From NCBI GenBank assembly GCA_038207625.1, contig JBBQZO010000026.1:29238-93237 (forward strand): a DNA stretch of 64,000 bases, read 5' to 3'. Positions within the stretch are counted from its first letter, which is position 1, and every line of letters starts with the position of its first letter. The notes under the pieces were generated by a model. That model was not told the origin of the DNA. It was given only the letters and a program-made list of their open reading frames with translations, and made no database searches. Of this stretch, positions 52,220-62,800 are shown in pieces. The DNA comes from JBBQZO01 sp038207625. Lineage in GTDB: Bacteria > Pseudomonadota > Gammaproteobacteria > Burkholderiales > Burkholderiaceae_D. A program made the translations under genes and the position numbers.

Positions 52220-53941
52220 TTAAAACTCTTCCCAGTCGTCCGTTGCGGGGGCGCTGGCCTTCGGCTTGGCCGCCGGCGCTGCCGGCGCTGCCGGCGCGGA
52301 CGCCTTCAACTGGCGCGCCGGCGCGGCGGGACGGTGTGGCGCGCGCGCGGCCGGTTTCGGTTTGGCGCGCGCCGGCGCGGCCATCATGCCGGCCGATTCG
52401 TGCAGCGTGAACACCGCCACCGCCTCGCTCAGCGTGCCGGCCTCGTCTTGCATGCTCTGGGCCGCCGCGGCCGCCTGTTCGACCAGCGCCGCGTTTTGCT
52501 GGGTCATCTCGTCCATCTGGGTGATCGCCTCGTTGACCTGCTCGATGCCCAGGCTTTGCTCCTCGCTGGCGGCGGTGATCTCGCTCATGATGTCGGCCAC
52601 CTGCTTGACCGAGGTGACGATCAGTTCCATGGTCTGGCCGGCCTCGTCGACCAGCCGCCCGCCACCGTCGACCTTCTCGACCGAATCGCCGATCAGCGTC
52701 TTGATTTCCTTGGCCGCGCCAGCGCTGCGCTGGGCCAGATTGCGCACCTCGGCGGCCACCACCGCGAAGCCGCGCCCCTGCTCGCCGGCGCGTGCCGCCT
52801 CGACGGCAGCATTGAGCGCCAGAATGTTGGTCTGGAACGCAATGCCGTCGATGACGCCGATGATGTCGACGATCTTGCGCGAGCTTTCCTTGATCGAGGC
52901 CATGGTGTCGACCACCTGGGCCACCACCTGGCCGCCGCGCACCGCCACCGACGACGCCGAGATGACCAGCTGGTTGGCCTGGCGTGCATTGTCGGCGTTC
53001 TGCTTGACCGTCGAGGTCAGCTCTTCCATCGAGCTGGCCGTCTCCTCCAGGCTGCTGGCCTGCGACTCGGTGCGCGAGGACAGGTCCAGATTGCCGCTGG
53101 CGATCTCTGACGAAGCCGTCGAAATGGTGTGGGTGCTCTGACGCACATTGCCCACGGTGCGTGCCAGCGAGGCATTCATGTCCTTGAGTGCCGTGAGCAG
53201 CTCGCCCATCTCGTCGTGCGAGTGCACCTCGATGCGGGTGGTCAGGTCGCCCGCGGCGACGCTCTTGGCAATGGCCACCGCTTCATTGAGCGGGCCGGTG
53301 ATCGAGGCGGTGATCAGGTAGGCCAGCGCGATCGACACCAAGAGGGCGGCGATGCCCATGCCGATCATCAAATTGCGCGAAAACTCGATGTCGCGTTCGG
53401 TCACGGCGCCGTCGGCCTCGATATCCTTGTGCTGCTTGTCGACCAGCACGCGGGTGGCGCCAAGCAGTGCTTCGAGCGCCGGGAAAGTCTCGGCGTTCAT
53501 CAGCGTGGCCGCCTCGTCCTTCTTGTCGCCTTCGACCAGGTCGGCCACTTTCAGGAACGACACCGAATAGGCGCCGCGCGCGCTGATCAGTTTGGCCAGC
53601 ATGGCTTTTTCTTCGGGACCTTCCGTGAGCTTGTCCAGCGCGGCCAGTTCGGTGTCGATCAGCTTCTTGTCCAGGTCGATCTGCGCATAGTTCTTGCCGC
53701 GCTGCTCCTTGTCGCTGACGATGAACAGCGCCAGCGTGCGGCGTGCGTCCTCGCGCGCGGCCGAGTCGATCGAGTAGGCTGCCGAGGCGCTGGGCCAGTC
53801 GCTCTCGACCATCGTCTTGTTGCTTTTTCCGATAGAGGCGAAGCGCCCGATGCTGGCGGCGATCATGATCAGCATCATCAAAACCAGCAGGCCGAAGCCG
53901 GCACCCAGACGGGTCTTGATGTTGAAATTGGCAAGGTTCAT
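52220..53941 (-). CDS. Methyl-accepting chemotaxis protein
   Basis: The 573-residue receptor has two membrane helices (about 10-32 and 190-212), a four-helix-bundle periplasmic sensor between them, a HAMP domain and the signalling domain with the hairpin IDGIAFQTNILALNAAVEAA and the glutamate-rich adaptation regions. The long Ala/Pro/Lys linker ends in DDWEEF, close to the NWETF pentapeptide that tethers CheR and CheB. It is followed on the same strand by no chemotaxis kinase; cheW is 28 bases upstream in the same direction. The ligand is unknown. Confidence 0.95.
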   Translation of the reverse strand: MNLANFNIKTRLGAGFGLLVLMMLIMIAASIGRFASIGKSNKTMVESDWPSASAAYSIDSAAREDARRTLALFIVSDKEQRGKNYAQIDLDKKLIDTELAALDKLTEGPEEKAMLAKLISARGAYSVSFLKVADLVEGDKKDEAATLMNAETFPALEALLGATRVLVDKQHKDIEADGAVTERDIEFSRNLMIGMGIAALLVSIALAYLITASITGPLNEAVAIAKSVAAGDLTTRIEVHSHDEMGELLTALKDMNASLARTVGNVRQSTHTISTASSEIASGNLDLSSRTESQASSLEETASSMEELTSTVKQNADNARQANQLVISASSVAVRGGQVVAQVVDTMASIKESSRKIVDIIGVIDGIAFQTNILALNAAVEAARAGEQGRGFAVVAAEVRNLAQRSAGAAKEIKTLIGDSVEKVDGGGRLVDEAGQTMELIVTSVKQVADIMSEITAASEEQSLGIEQVNEAITQMDEMTQQNAALVEQAAAAAQSMQDEAGTLSEAVAVFTLHESAGMMAAPARAKPKPAARAPHRPAAPARQLKASAPAAPAAPAAKPKASAPATDDWEEF

Positions 53942-53969
53942 GGGAGTGTCCAGGTTGGCGTGGTCGGGG

Positions 53970-54479
53970 TCAGGCGGACAGCGTTTCGATCAGTCCCATT
54001 TCGGAGGACGACATCAGCTTGTCGATGTCGACCAGGATCAGCATGCGCTCGTCGATCGTGCCCAGGCCAATCATGTAGTCCGAGTTGAAGGCGGTGCCCA
54101 TCTCCGGGGCCGGCTTGACCTGGTCGGGCGTGAGCGTGGTCACGTCCGACACCGAGTCGACTACCATGCCCATGATGCGTCCGGCGATATTGAGGATGAT
54201 GACGACGGTGAACTGGTCGTACACCGGCGTGCCCAGGTTGAACTTGATGCGCATGTCGACCACGGGAATGATGATGCCGCGCAGGTTGATCACGCCCTTG
54301 ATGAACTCGGGCGCGTTGGCGATGCGGGTGACCGCCTCGTAGCCGCGGATCTCCTGCACCTTCAGAATGTCGATGCCGTATTCCTCGGAGCCGAGCGTGA
54401 AGGCGAGAAATTCGTGGCCGGCGATCTCCTTGCCGGAGCTGGCCTGGGTGATGCTGGAAGGGGAGGCAGATGCTTGCAT
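53970..54479 (-). CDS. cheW: Chemotaxis coupling protein CheW
   Basis: CheW joins chemoreceptors to the CheA kinase. The 169-residue protein has the CheW domain with the core LAFTLGSEEYGIDILKVQEI, FIKGVINLRGIIIPVVDMR and VVDSVSDVTTL. The ATG at 54479 follows AAGGAC. It lies immediately before the receptor gene, forming an mcp-cheW pair; CheA, CheR, CheB and CheY are absent from the window. Confidence 0.96.
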   Translation of the reverse strand: MQASASPSSITQASSGKEIAGHEFLAFTLGSEEYGIDILKVQEIRGYEAVTRIANAPEFIKGVINLRGIIIPVVDMRIKFNLGTPVYDQFTVVIILNIAGRIMGMVVDSVSDVTTLTPDQVKPAPEMGTAFNSDYMIGLGTIDERMLILVDIDKLMSSSEMGLIETLSA

Positions 54480-54578
54480 AGTCGTGTCCTTGTCAGAAAG
54501 GCAGGTGGGTCGGAGGAGGCATCCGGCGGGGGCGGCCAACTGCGGGCGGACCGTTGGCATTGCGTGAAAGAGTAGCAG

Positions 54579-54601
54579 AGTCTCCGTTATATTACGAGAC
54601 T
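54579..54601. promoter_or_regulatory. Small inverted repeat in the cheW upstream region
   Basis: AGTCTC and GAGACT flank the AT-rich spacer CGTTATATTAC, 100 bases before the cheW start. It could be a regulator site; the evidence is sequence symmetry only. Confidence 0.3.
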
Positions 54602-54713
54602 GACCTGTCGGCTTTGTGCAAAAATAGCCCGGCCGCGATCGGCCGCTCCCGCCCGGCCGCACGGGCGCCGCCGCCCGCCTGTGTGGCGCGCCGGCGCTCT
54701 CGGCAAGGCAACG

Positions 54714-54742
54714 CTGGACTTGGGGTGTACTTTGTTTATAAT
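54714..54742 (+). promoter_or_regulatory. Possible sigma-70 promoter of the HD-GYP gene
   Basis: CTGGAC, a 17-base spacer and a perfect TATAAT precede the start codon by about 100 bases. Confidence 0.5.
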
Positions 54743-54844
54743 CGGGTCGTGAAGGTCAGTTGCGCCAGGGTATGGCGCGGCGGGAGGGCCGTACCGGTCG
54801 TGCCCGCGCTTTCGCATTGCGCAAGTCGCCCCTAAGGAGCATGT

Positions 54845-56428
54845 ATGACCGACCCAAACGCGACAGACGACAATTGGCTGATCGACGAAGACGACGAAGT
54901 GACGACCCCGGCAAACCAGGGCGGCATCGATCAACGCTTGTGGCGCGTGCTTATTGTTGACGACGATGTCGATGTGCATGCGGTGACCCGGCTGGCACTG
55001 CGCAACGTCAGCTTCAAGGGTCGCGAGCTTGAGCTGTTTTCCGCCTACAGCGGTCAGGAGGGCTATCAGATCCTGCGCGACACCCCCGATATCGCGCTGG
55101 TGCTGCTGGACGTGGTGATGGAAACGGACGACGCCGGCCTGATCCTGGCGCGCCGCATCCGCGAGGAGCTGGGCAACCATATCGTGCGGGTGGTGCTGCG
55201 CACCGGCCAGCCGGGCCAGGCGCCCGAGCAGCGCGTGATCATCGAATACGACATCAACGACTACAAAGCGAAAACCGAGCTGACCACGCAAAAGCTGTTT
55301 ACCACGGTGATCTCGGCGCTGCGCGCCTACGAGAGCCTGATGATGCTCGAGCGCAGCCGCATCGGACTGGGCAAGATCCTGGCCGGCGCCACCAATTTGT
55401 ACCACGTGCATTCGCTGCGCGAATTCGCCTCGGGCGTGCTCAACCAGGTCAGCGCGATCCTCGACGTGGGGGCCGACGGCGTGCTGTGCGTGATGCAGGC
55501 CGGCGACGGCGTGCCCACCGTGGTGGCGGCCACCGGCAGCTACGCGGCGCTGGCCGACAACGAACTGATGCCGCCCGGGCACCCGCTGCTGCCCACCATC
55601 GCCAAGGCCTTCGAGGAAAAACGCAGCCAGTTCGAGCACCCTGCCAACGTGCTGTTCATCCACACGATGGAGGACCGCGAGCTGGCCATCTCGGTCACCC
55701 CGCCGTGGCCGCTGGCGCAGATCCAGCGCGATCTGCTGGAGGTGTTCTGCCAGCGCATCGCCGCCGCGTTCGACAATCTGTACATGTTCGGCCAGCTGCG
55801 CAAGGCCCAGGAAGCCACCGTGGTGGCGCTGGCCGACCTGGCCGAGTTCCGCGACCGCGACACGGGCGGGCACGTGCGCCGGGTCCAGCAAATTTCCAGC
55901 GGAATCGCCGCGCGCATGCGCCACAACGGCGTCGACGACACCGAGCTGACCCCGCAGCTGATCGAAATGATCGGCTTGGCCAGCATCTTGCACGATGTGG
56001 GCAAGGTGTCGACGCCTGACCAGGTGCTGCTCAAGCCGTCCGCCCATACGCTCGAGGAGCGCACCGTGATGCGCACCCACGCCGAGATCGGCCGCGCGAT
56101 CCTCGAGCGCGCCTCGGTGATGGTCGACGGCGTCAGCTACCTGACCTACGGCGCCCAGATCGCCGGCTCGCACCACGAGCACTTCGACGGCGCCGGCTAC
56201 CCCAATGGATTAGCGGGGCGCGCCATTCCGCTGGCCGCGCGCATCGTCGCCGTCGTCGACGTGTTCGACGCGCTGCTGCACCGCCGCCCGTACAAGGAAC
56301 CGTGGCCGTACACGGCCGTGGTCAACTACATCAAGGAGCGCAGCGGCAGCCAGTTCGATCCTGACGTGGTGACGGCGCTGTTGACGATTATCGAACTCGA
56401 ACCGGAGTTGGTGCACACCGAAACTTAG
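54845..56428 (+). CDS. Response regulator with DUF3369 and HD-GYP domains
   Basis: The 527-residue protein has a receiver domain with phosphoacceptor D89 (LVLLDVVMETDDAG), a DUF3369 sensor region and a C-terminal HD-GYP phosphodiesterase with LHDVGK (H383-D384) and HHEHFDGAGYPNG (H443 on). The GYP motif and metal ligands are intact, so hydrolysis of cyclic di-GMP is likely. A clear -10 TATAAT precedes it. No kinase gene is adjacent. It opens a run of signalling genes that reaches 63.1 kb. Confidence 0.94.
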   Translation: MTDPNATDDNWLIDEDDEVTTPANQGGIDQRLWRVLIVDDDVDVHAVTRLALRNVSFKGRELELFSAYSGQEGYQILRDTPDIALVLLDVVMETDDAGLILARRIREELGNHIVRVVLRTGQPGQAPEQRVIIEYDINDYKAKTELTTQKLFTTVISALRAYESLMMLERSRIGLGKILAGATNLYHVHSLREFASGVLNQVSAILDVGADGVLCVMQAGDGVPTVVAATGSYAALADNELMPPGHPLLPTIAKAFEEKRSQFEHPANVLFIHTMEDRELAISVTPPWPLAQIQRDLLEVFCQRIAAAFDNLYMFGQLRKAQEATVVALADLAEFRDRDTGGHVRRVQQISSGIAARMRHNGVDDTELTPQLIEMIGLASILHDVGKVSTPDQVLLKPSAHTLEERTVMRTHAEIGRAILERASVMVDGVSYLTYGAQIAGSHHEHFDGAGYPNGLAGRAIPLAARIVAVVDVFDALLHRRPYKEPWPYTAVVNYIKERSGSQFDPDVVTALLTIIELEPELVHTET

Positions 56429-56555
56429 CGCGGCGCGGCGGTGTGCGCCATTCAGTATTGTGTTGGCGTGCCGTAATATACTCTTGAGGCTGTCGTGCGC
56501 CAGCGTAGCGCGCGTTGCCGGCGGCCATGCCGGTACCACATCGGGAAGAATTGCA

Positions 56556-58199
56556 ATGAATGAACTTGACGGACTGACCGCGCTGATCATCGAACCGCAT
56601 GCCGGCATGCGCGCCAGCATCCACAATATGCTCAATTTGTGCGGCCTGACCAAGATCGAGCACGCCGGCAGCTCGGGCGCGGCGATCAAGCACCTGGGAT
56701 TGAAAAGCTTCGACCTGATCTTGTGCGAATACGACCTCGACGGCGGCCAGGACGGCCAGCAATTGCTCGAGGATCTGCGCCACCATCAGCTGATCAGTCT
56801 GGCGACGATGTTCTTCATGGTCACCGCCGAGGGCAATTACAGCAAGGTCGTCAGCGCCGCCGAGCTCGCGCCCACCGACTACATCCTCAAGCCGTTCACC
56901 GCCGACCGACTACTCGAGCGCATCGCGCGCGCGCTCGACAAGCGCAATTCCTTCATGCCGGTGTACCAGTTCATGGAAGTGGGCAATCAGCGCGAGGCGA
57001 TCGGCGCCTGCGTCGACGGCGCCATCGCCTTTCCCCGATACGCGATCGACTTCCTGCGCCTGCGCGCCGAGCTGCACATCTTCCTCGGTGAGCCGGCCGA
57101 GGCCGAACCGATCTACCAGCAGCTGATCGAAGCGAAGGCGATCGCCTGGGCCCGGCTGGGCCTGGCCAAGACCATGTTCATGCGCGAGCGCTTCGTCGAG
57201 GCCCAGGCCATCCTCGAGGATCTGGTGGGCAGCAACAAGAAATTCGTCGACGCCTACGACTGGCTGGCCAAGACCCACGCGGCGATCGGCCAGCTCGAGC
57301 AGTCGCAGATGGTACTGGGCGACGCGGTGGCGGTGTCGCCGCACGCGGTACGCCGGCTGCGCAAACTGGGCGAGGTGGCGCTGGAAACGGGCGACGTCGA
57401 TACCGCCGAAAAGGTACTCAAGCAGGTCGTCAGCAAGGCCAAGTATTCCGAGTTCCGCGACCCGGAAGATCATGTAAAACTGGTCCAGACGCTGGTCAAG
57501 AAGGGCGATCCGGTGCAGGCCGCTGCCGTCATCCGCGACCTCGACAAGTCGCTCGGCGGGCAGAAAAACGCCTCGCTGTGCAGCGCCATCTCGTCGGCCA
57601 TGCTGCACGAATACACCGGCAACGAGACGCGTCTGGCCGAGTCCTTGACCAGTGCGCTGGCCGCCTGCAAGGACAGCACCGGCCTGTCCAACGAGATGAA
57701 GATGGAGTTGGCGCGCAACTGCCTGCAAAACAATATGGAGGAGGGCGCCTCCGAGGTGATGCGCGAAGTGATGCGCAACGCCTCCAATAACGCCGCCATG
57801 GCCAAAGCGATGAGCGTGTTCGAGAAGGCCGGACGGGGCGAACTGGCGCTGTCGCTGGCGCAGGAAAGCCGCCAGCACGTCGTCGACATGGTCGCCTCGG
57901 GCGCGGCCAAGGCCAAGAGCGGCGACTTCCGCGGCGCCGTGTCGCTGATGGCCGAGGCGGTCAACAAGTTGCCCGACAATCCGCAGGTGGTGTTCAACGC
58001 GGCGGTGGCGGTGTTGAAGTGCCTCGAGAACATGGGCTGGGACGAGCGCCTGGGCCAGTACGCGCTGAACCTGATCGACACCGTGCGCCGGCTCGATCCG
58101 ATCAACCCCAAGCTGCCGGCGCTGGCCGGCCTGCACCAGCAGATCCTGAAAAAATACGACATCAAACCGGGCCGCGGCAAAGACGGCAAGAAGACTTGA
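56556..58199 (+). CDS. TPR-containing receiver protein with phosphoacceptor Asp replaced by Glu
   Basis: The 547-residue protein has a CheY-like receiver at residues 6-125 and then TPR-like helices to about residue 470. The receiver keeps the Thr (MVTAEG) and Lys (DYILKPF) of the switch, but the phosphoacceptor is Glu58 (LILCEYDLDGGQDGQ) and the acidic pocket is IIEPH instead of a DD pair. It may be permanently active or act as a non-phosphorylated scaffold. The ATG at 56556 has the best fit to the family start (MNELDGLTALIIE). It lies between the HD-GYP and HDOD genes, in the same direction. Confidence 0.88.
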   Translation: MNELDGLTALIIEPHAGMRASIHNMLNLCGLTKIEHAGSSGAAIKHLGLKSFDLILCEYDLDGGQDGQQLLEDLRHHQLISLATMFFMVTAEGNYSKVVSAAELAPTDYILKPFTADRLLERIARALDKRNSFMPVYQFMEVGNQREAIGACVDGAIAFPRYAIDFLRLRAELHIFLGEPAEAEPIYQQLIEAKAIAWARLGLAKTMFMRERFVEAQAILEDLVGSNKKFVDAYDWLAKTHAAIGQLEQSQMVLGDAVAVSPHAVRRLRKLGEVALETGDVDTAEKVLKQVVSKAKYSEFRDPEDHVKLVQTLVKKGDPVQAAAVIRDLDKSLGGQKNASLCSAISSAMLHEYTGNETRLAESLTSALAACKDSTGLSNEMKMELARNCLQNNMEEGASEVMREVMRNASNNAAMAKAMSVFEKAGRGELALSLAQESRQHVVDMVASGAAKAKSGDFRGAVSLMAEAVNKLPDNPQVVFNAAVAVLKCLENMGWDERLGQYALNLIDTVRRLDPINPKLPALAGLHQQILKKYDIKPGRGKDGKKT

Positions 58200-58300
58200 G
58201 CCGCCGGCCCGCGCACGCTGGCGGGCCTGTTGGCGCGCACGCCGCGCGGCCGGCTTAATCCGAAGCGGCGCGCCGCGTCACGAATCACGAAGAAATGCAT

Positions 58301-59842
58301 ATGGCTGCCTCCCAATCACCGTCCGGCACACCGGGCGAAGCGCGTCCGGTGCGCGCCGCCCTGCTGCAAAAAGTGTGCGGCGGCGAGGACATGTTCGCGC
58401 TGGGCAGTTCGGTCGCGCGGGTGGTCGAAATGGCCGGGTCGGACGATCAGGGCACCCACGACCTGGCCTACTTCGTGCTGTCGGACGCGGCGCTGACCCA
58501 GAAGATCCTGCGCCTGTCAAACACCGCCAGTTACCGCAGCGCCTCGGGCGGCGCCGTCACCACCATTTCGCGCGCCATCTCGCTGCTCGGTTTTGACAAC
58601 GTCAAGACCACCGCGCTGGCGATGCTGCTGGTGGACACGCTGGCCAACAGCAAGCACGCGGCCAGCGTGCGCGTCGAACTCGAAGCATCGCTGTGCGCCA
58701 GCCTGGTGGGGCGCGAAATGGCGCGCCTGTCGTTTTACCAGGGCGCAGAGGAAGCGTCGATCGGCGCGCTGTTCAAGAACCTGGGCCCCTTGCTGGTGGC
58801 CTCGCTGGAACACGAGCGCTACCGTGAAATCACGGCGCTGATCGCCTCGGGCAAACACACCACCGGCCAGGCCTCGCAGATGATCCTCGGCTGCAGCTAC
58901 GACGCGCTGTCCGAAGCGGTGATGGCCGAATGGAAGATTCCCGAGGCGATCGTGCGCACGCTGGCGACGATCCCGGCGGGCGTGCAGAAAGTGCCGGCCA
59001 GCCGGCCCGAATGGATGCGCCTGGTGGCCGCTTTCAGCATGGATGTGGCCAAGCTGATGGGACGCACGATCGACCCGGCCAGCAGTCCCGAAGCGCGCAA
59101 TCTGCTCACCCGTTACGGCGTGGCGCTGAACGTCGACGCGGCGCGCATGGAAACCCTGTTCGCCGCCGTGCGCGGTGAAATGAGTACGCTGTTGCAAAGC
59201 ATGAACCTGGTGCCACAGACCCCGCTGGAGCAGGAAAACCACGACGGCCTGCCCAACGTCCTGCTGCTGGCGACGATGGACGCGGGCGACGCCGCTGCCG
59301 ACGGTCATCATCCGAGCGGCAAGCCGCTCAATGCGCGCGAATTGCTGCTGGCCGGCGTGCAGGACGTCACGCAGATGCGCGCATCGGGCCAGAGCAAGGT
59401 CAATGAGCTGATTCTGGCGGTGCTCGAAACGCTGTACCGCAGCATGGGGTTTCGCTTCGCCACCGTGTGCCTGAAGGATGCGCGCAACGGCCAGTACCGG
59501 GCCCGGCTGGCGTTTGGCGACGACCATGTGCGGCGCCAGAACGGTTTCGTGTTTGCGCTGCAAAGTTCCCGCGACCTGTTCCACCTGGCCATGGAAAACG
59601 ATGCCGACCTGATGATCGCCGACGCGTCCAGCCCGAAGATCCGCGACCTGGTGCCGTCCTGGCACCGCGCCTTGCTGCCGGACGCGAAAAGCTTCATCGT
59701 GCTGCCGCTGGTGGTGGGCAAGGTGCAGCTGGGCCTGTTCTACGCCGACCGTGTACATGCCGCGCCGGAAGGCGTGCCGCCCGACGAGACGTCGCTGATC
59801 AAGGCGCTCAAGGGCCAGGTGCTGATCGCGCTGGGCCCGTAA
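58301..59842 (+). CDS. HDOD-domain protein with C-terminal GAF-like domain
   Basis: The 513-residue protein has an N-terminal HDOD domain (about residues 20-215), a metal-free relative of HD phosphohydrolases, with LYF-type core phrases such as LSDAALTQKILRLSNTASYR and SRAISLLGFDNVKTTALAM. The C-terminal region (about 345-510) is GAF-like, with KVNELILAVLETLYRSMGFRFA and FIVLPLVVGKVQLGLFYAD. HDOD proteins often bind signalling partners or nucleotides. Two ATG codons lie six bases apart (58295 and 58301); the second has better spacing to GAAGAA. The 3' end overlaps the convergent GGDEF-EAL gene by 35 bases. Confidence 0.9.
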   Translation: MAASQSPSGTPGEARPVRAALLQKVCGGEDMFALGSSVARVVEMAGSDDQGTHDLAYFVLSDAALTQKILRLSNTASYRSASGGAVTTISRAISLLGFDNVKTTALAMLLVDTLANSKHAASVRVELEASLCASLVGREMARLSFYQGAEEASIGALFKNLGPLLVASLEHERYREITALIASGKHTTGQASQMILGCSYDALSEAVMAEWKIPEAIVRTLATIPAGVQKVPASRPEWMRLVAAFSMDVAKLMGRTIDPASSPEARNLLTRYGVALNVDAARMETLFAAVRGEMSTLLQSMNLVPQTPLEQENHDGLPNVLLLATMDAGDAAADGHHPSGKPLNARELLLAGVQDVTQMRASGQSKVNELILAVLETLYRSMGFRFATVCLKDARNGQYRARLAFGDDHVRRQNGFVFALQSSRDLFHLAMENDADLMIADASSPKIRDLVPSWHRALLPDAKSFIVLPLVVGKVQLGLFYADRVHAAPEGVPPDETSLIKALKGQVLIALGP

Positions 59843-62800
59843 GCGGCGCGCCCGCGCCGTCCAGCCAGGCGCGCAGCTGCGCGGCGGGCATCGGGTGGGC
59901 AAACAGAAAACCCTGCGCCTCGTCGCACTGCTTGGCGCGCAGGAAATCGCGCTGGGCCGCGCTTTCGACCCCTTCGGCCAGCACCGCCAAGCCCAGCGAA
60001 TGGGCCAGCGCGATGGTGGCCGCGACGATCACCGCGTCGTTCGAATCGGTCTCGATATCGGTGACGAAGCTGCGGTCGATCTTGAGCCGGTCCAGCGCGA
60101 ACAGCTTCAGGTAGCTCAGCGATGAATAGCCGGTGCCGAAGTCGTCGATCGCCACCTGGATGCCGCGCTGGCGCAGTTGGCGCAGCAGCGCGGCCGTGCG
60201 TTGCGGGTCTTGCATTGCGGCCGACTCGGTGATTTCCAGCTCCAGCCGGCTCGGGTCGATCGCGCTCGCTGCCAGCAACGCGTCCAGTTGCGCCAGCAGG
60301 GTCGTGCCGTGGCACTGGCGCGCCGACAGGTTCACCGCCAGCCGCAGCGTGCCGCGGCCGTCGCGGCGCCACTCGGCCAGTTGGGCGACGGCGCGCGCCA
60401 GCACCCATTCGCCCAGTGGCACAATCAGGCCGCATTCCTCGGCGATCGGAATGATGCGCTCCGGCCCGATCAGTCCCAGCTCCGGATGGTGCCAGCGCAA
60501 CAGCGCCTCGGCCCCGATCACGGCGCCGTCGCGCAAGCTCACCTGAGGCTGCAGGTACAAGGCGAATTCGTTCTGCTCGAGTGCCAGCCAGAGACGGTTC
60601 TCCAGCAGCAGGCGCTCGTGGGTGGCGGCGTTCATGGCCGCCGAAAAGAACTGGAAATTGCCGCGTCCCTGGCTTTTTGCCGCGTACATCGCCGTGTCGG
60701 CGTGGCGCAGCAAGGTGCTCACGTCGGCCCCGTCGGCCGGGTACATCGCCACGCCCACGCTGGCGCCGCTGTGACAGACGGTGCCGTCGAGCTGCACCGG
60801 CTCGGCCAGCGCCGCCACGATGCGCAGCGCCACCCCGGTGACGCTGTCGGGCGTGAGCGCGCCGGCCATCACGACGACAAACTCGTCGCCGCCCAGCCGG
60901 GCGATGGTATCGACGTCGCGCAGCTGTTGCTGCAGACGGTGCGCCACTTTTGTCAGCAGCGCGTCGCCGGCCTGGTGGCCGTGTGTATCGTTGATCTTCT
61001 TGAAGTGGTCCAGGTCGATGAACAGCACCGCCGCCTGCGCGCGCGCGCGGCGCATCTGCACGATTACCTGCTCGAGTCGCAGGTTCAGCGAAAAGCGGTT
61101 TTCCAGCCCGGTCAGCGGATCGTGGTGGGCCAGTTGGTAAATGTGCGCCTGGGCGCGCTGCTGCTCGGACAGGTCGTGCAGGATCGCCACCACCAGCGCG
61201 CCGCCGGCCAGCGCCACCTGGCTTACCGAGATCGACAGGGGGAAGCTGCTGGCGTCGTTCTTGCGCCCGCTGAGCTCGCGCTCGAACGGCTTGCCGGCGG
61301 CCAGTTGGTGCAGCAGCGCGGCCGTGTCTTCCTGTCCGGCCAGCGGCAGTAACTGGGCCAGTGCCAGACCGTACATCGCGCCCGGCGCGTACCCGAACAG
61401 CGATTCGGCGGCCGGATTGGCCGTCTCGAGCGTGCCGTGCGCGTCCATGGTCAGGATGGCGTCGCCGGCCGTGTCGAGGATCGCCTGCAGGCGCGCTTCG
61501 CGCTCGCGCAACGTGGCGGTGCCTTCGCGCACCTGGCTGTGGATCTGCTCGCGCTCGCCGCTGACGAGCAGCATCAGCGCGCCCAGCAGGCCCGTCAGCA
61601 GCAGGCCGCTGGTGAGCACCGTCCAGCTCTGCCAGCCGTGGTGCTTGGCCAGGTAGGCGGCGGTCGGGGCCAGCCGCAACTGATAGTTGCGTCCGCCCAG
61701 CTGCAACTGGTGCAGGTACTCGTCGCCGTAGGACGGGTGGCCGATGTCGTCATGCAGTACCCGAACACGGGCCGGCTCGGTCACATCATCGACCCGCGCG
61801 GCAAAGCCATCGAAGCCGGTCTGGCCCAGCGCATGCGCCAGATACAGGTCGAACTGCAGCAGCATGCCCAGCACCGCGCCGGGCGCGCCAACGTCGGCGC
61901 GGCTGCTGATCGCCTGCAGCAGCACGACGCCGGGGCGCCCGCTGGTGACCAGTGTGACCGGCGCGCTGGCGGCCGGCGTGGCGCTGGCCAGCGCGCGTGT
62001 GAGTGCATCGGCGCGCACCGGCTCGGACAGAAAGTCGAAACCGCGCAGCGCCGCCATGCTGTGCGGCTCGACGTACAGCACCGGATAGTAGTTGGCGCGC
62101 CGCGCCGCCACGCGCAGTCGGTCCGCGCCCAGTTCGCGCAGCGCATAGGAGCCGTCGGCCGGCGTGCTGGCGGCGCGCTCGAATTGCGCGCGCTCGGCGT
62201 CGACCACCCGCGTGAGCCACACCATCGCCAGCAGCCCGGAGCCTTGCGCCATATAGCTGCTGGCGACCAGATGAAACTGCTCGTGTGCGGGCAGGGCGGG
62301 CGTGTCGAAGGCTTTTGCGAGCGTGCGCAGAAAGCGCTCGTGTTCGTTGAACTGGGCTTGCAGCAATGCGCCCGCCTGTTCGGCTTTCTGACGGAACGTC
62401 TGCAGTTGGCGCGCCTGTTCGGCGTGCAGCACTTGCTCATAGATGACGATGAAGGCGCCCGCCGCCAGCAGCAGCGGCACGCCAACCAGCGCGCGCCGGC
62501 GCCGCCACAGCTTGCGCGGCTGACCGAACAGTATCCAGCACAGCGGCGCGGCCAGCAGCACCCCGATGGTGTCGCCCACCCACCAGGTGATCCAGTTGGC
62601 CCCGGCCGCGCCAGGCGACATCACGCCCAGCACCAGCATCGCCGACAGCGCCAGCGTGGCGGCCACGCCGCACATCGCGGGGGCAAATAACAGGAAACTG
62701 ATCACGTCGCGTGCGGACGCCAGTTGCGCACGCGCCACGCGCGGCAACAGGTGCATGCCGGCCCAGGCTTGCACGGTCGAGGCGAGCGCCGCCGCCAGTG

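Larger units (their letters stand above)
54480..54844. other. Divergent intergenic region between cheW and the HD-GYP regulator
   Basis: These 365 bases hold the cheW leader (minus), a 6-bp inverted repeat AGTCTC/GAGACT around an AT-rich 11-base centre (54579-54601), a GC-rich stretch, and the promoter of the HD-GYP gene near 54714-54742. No small gene was recognised. Confidence 0.6.
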
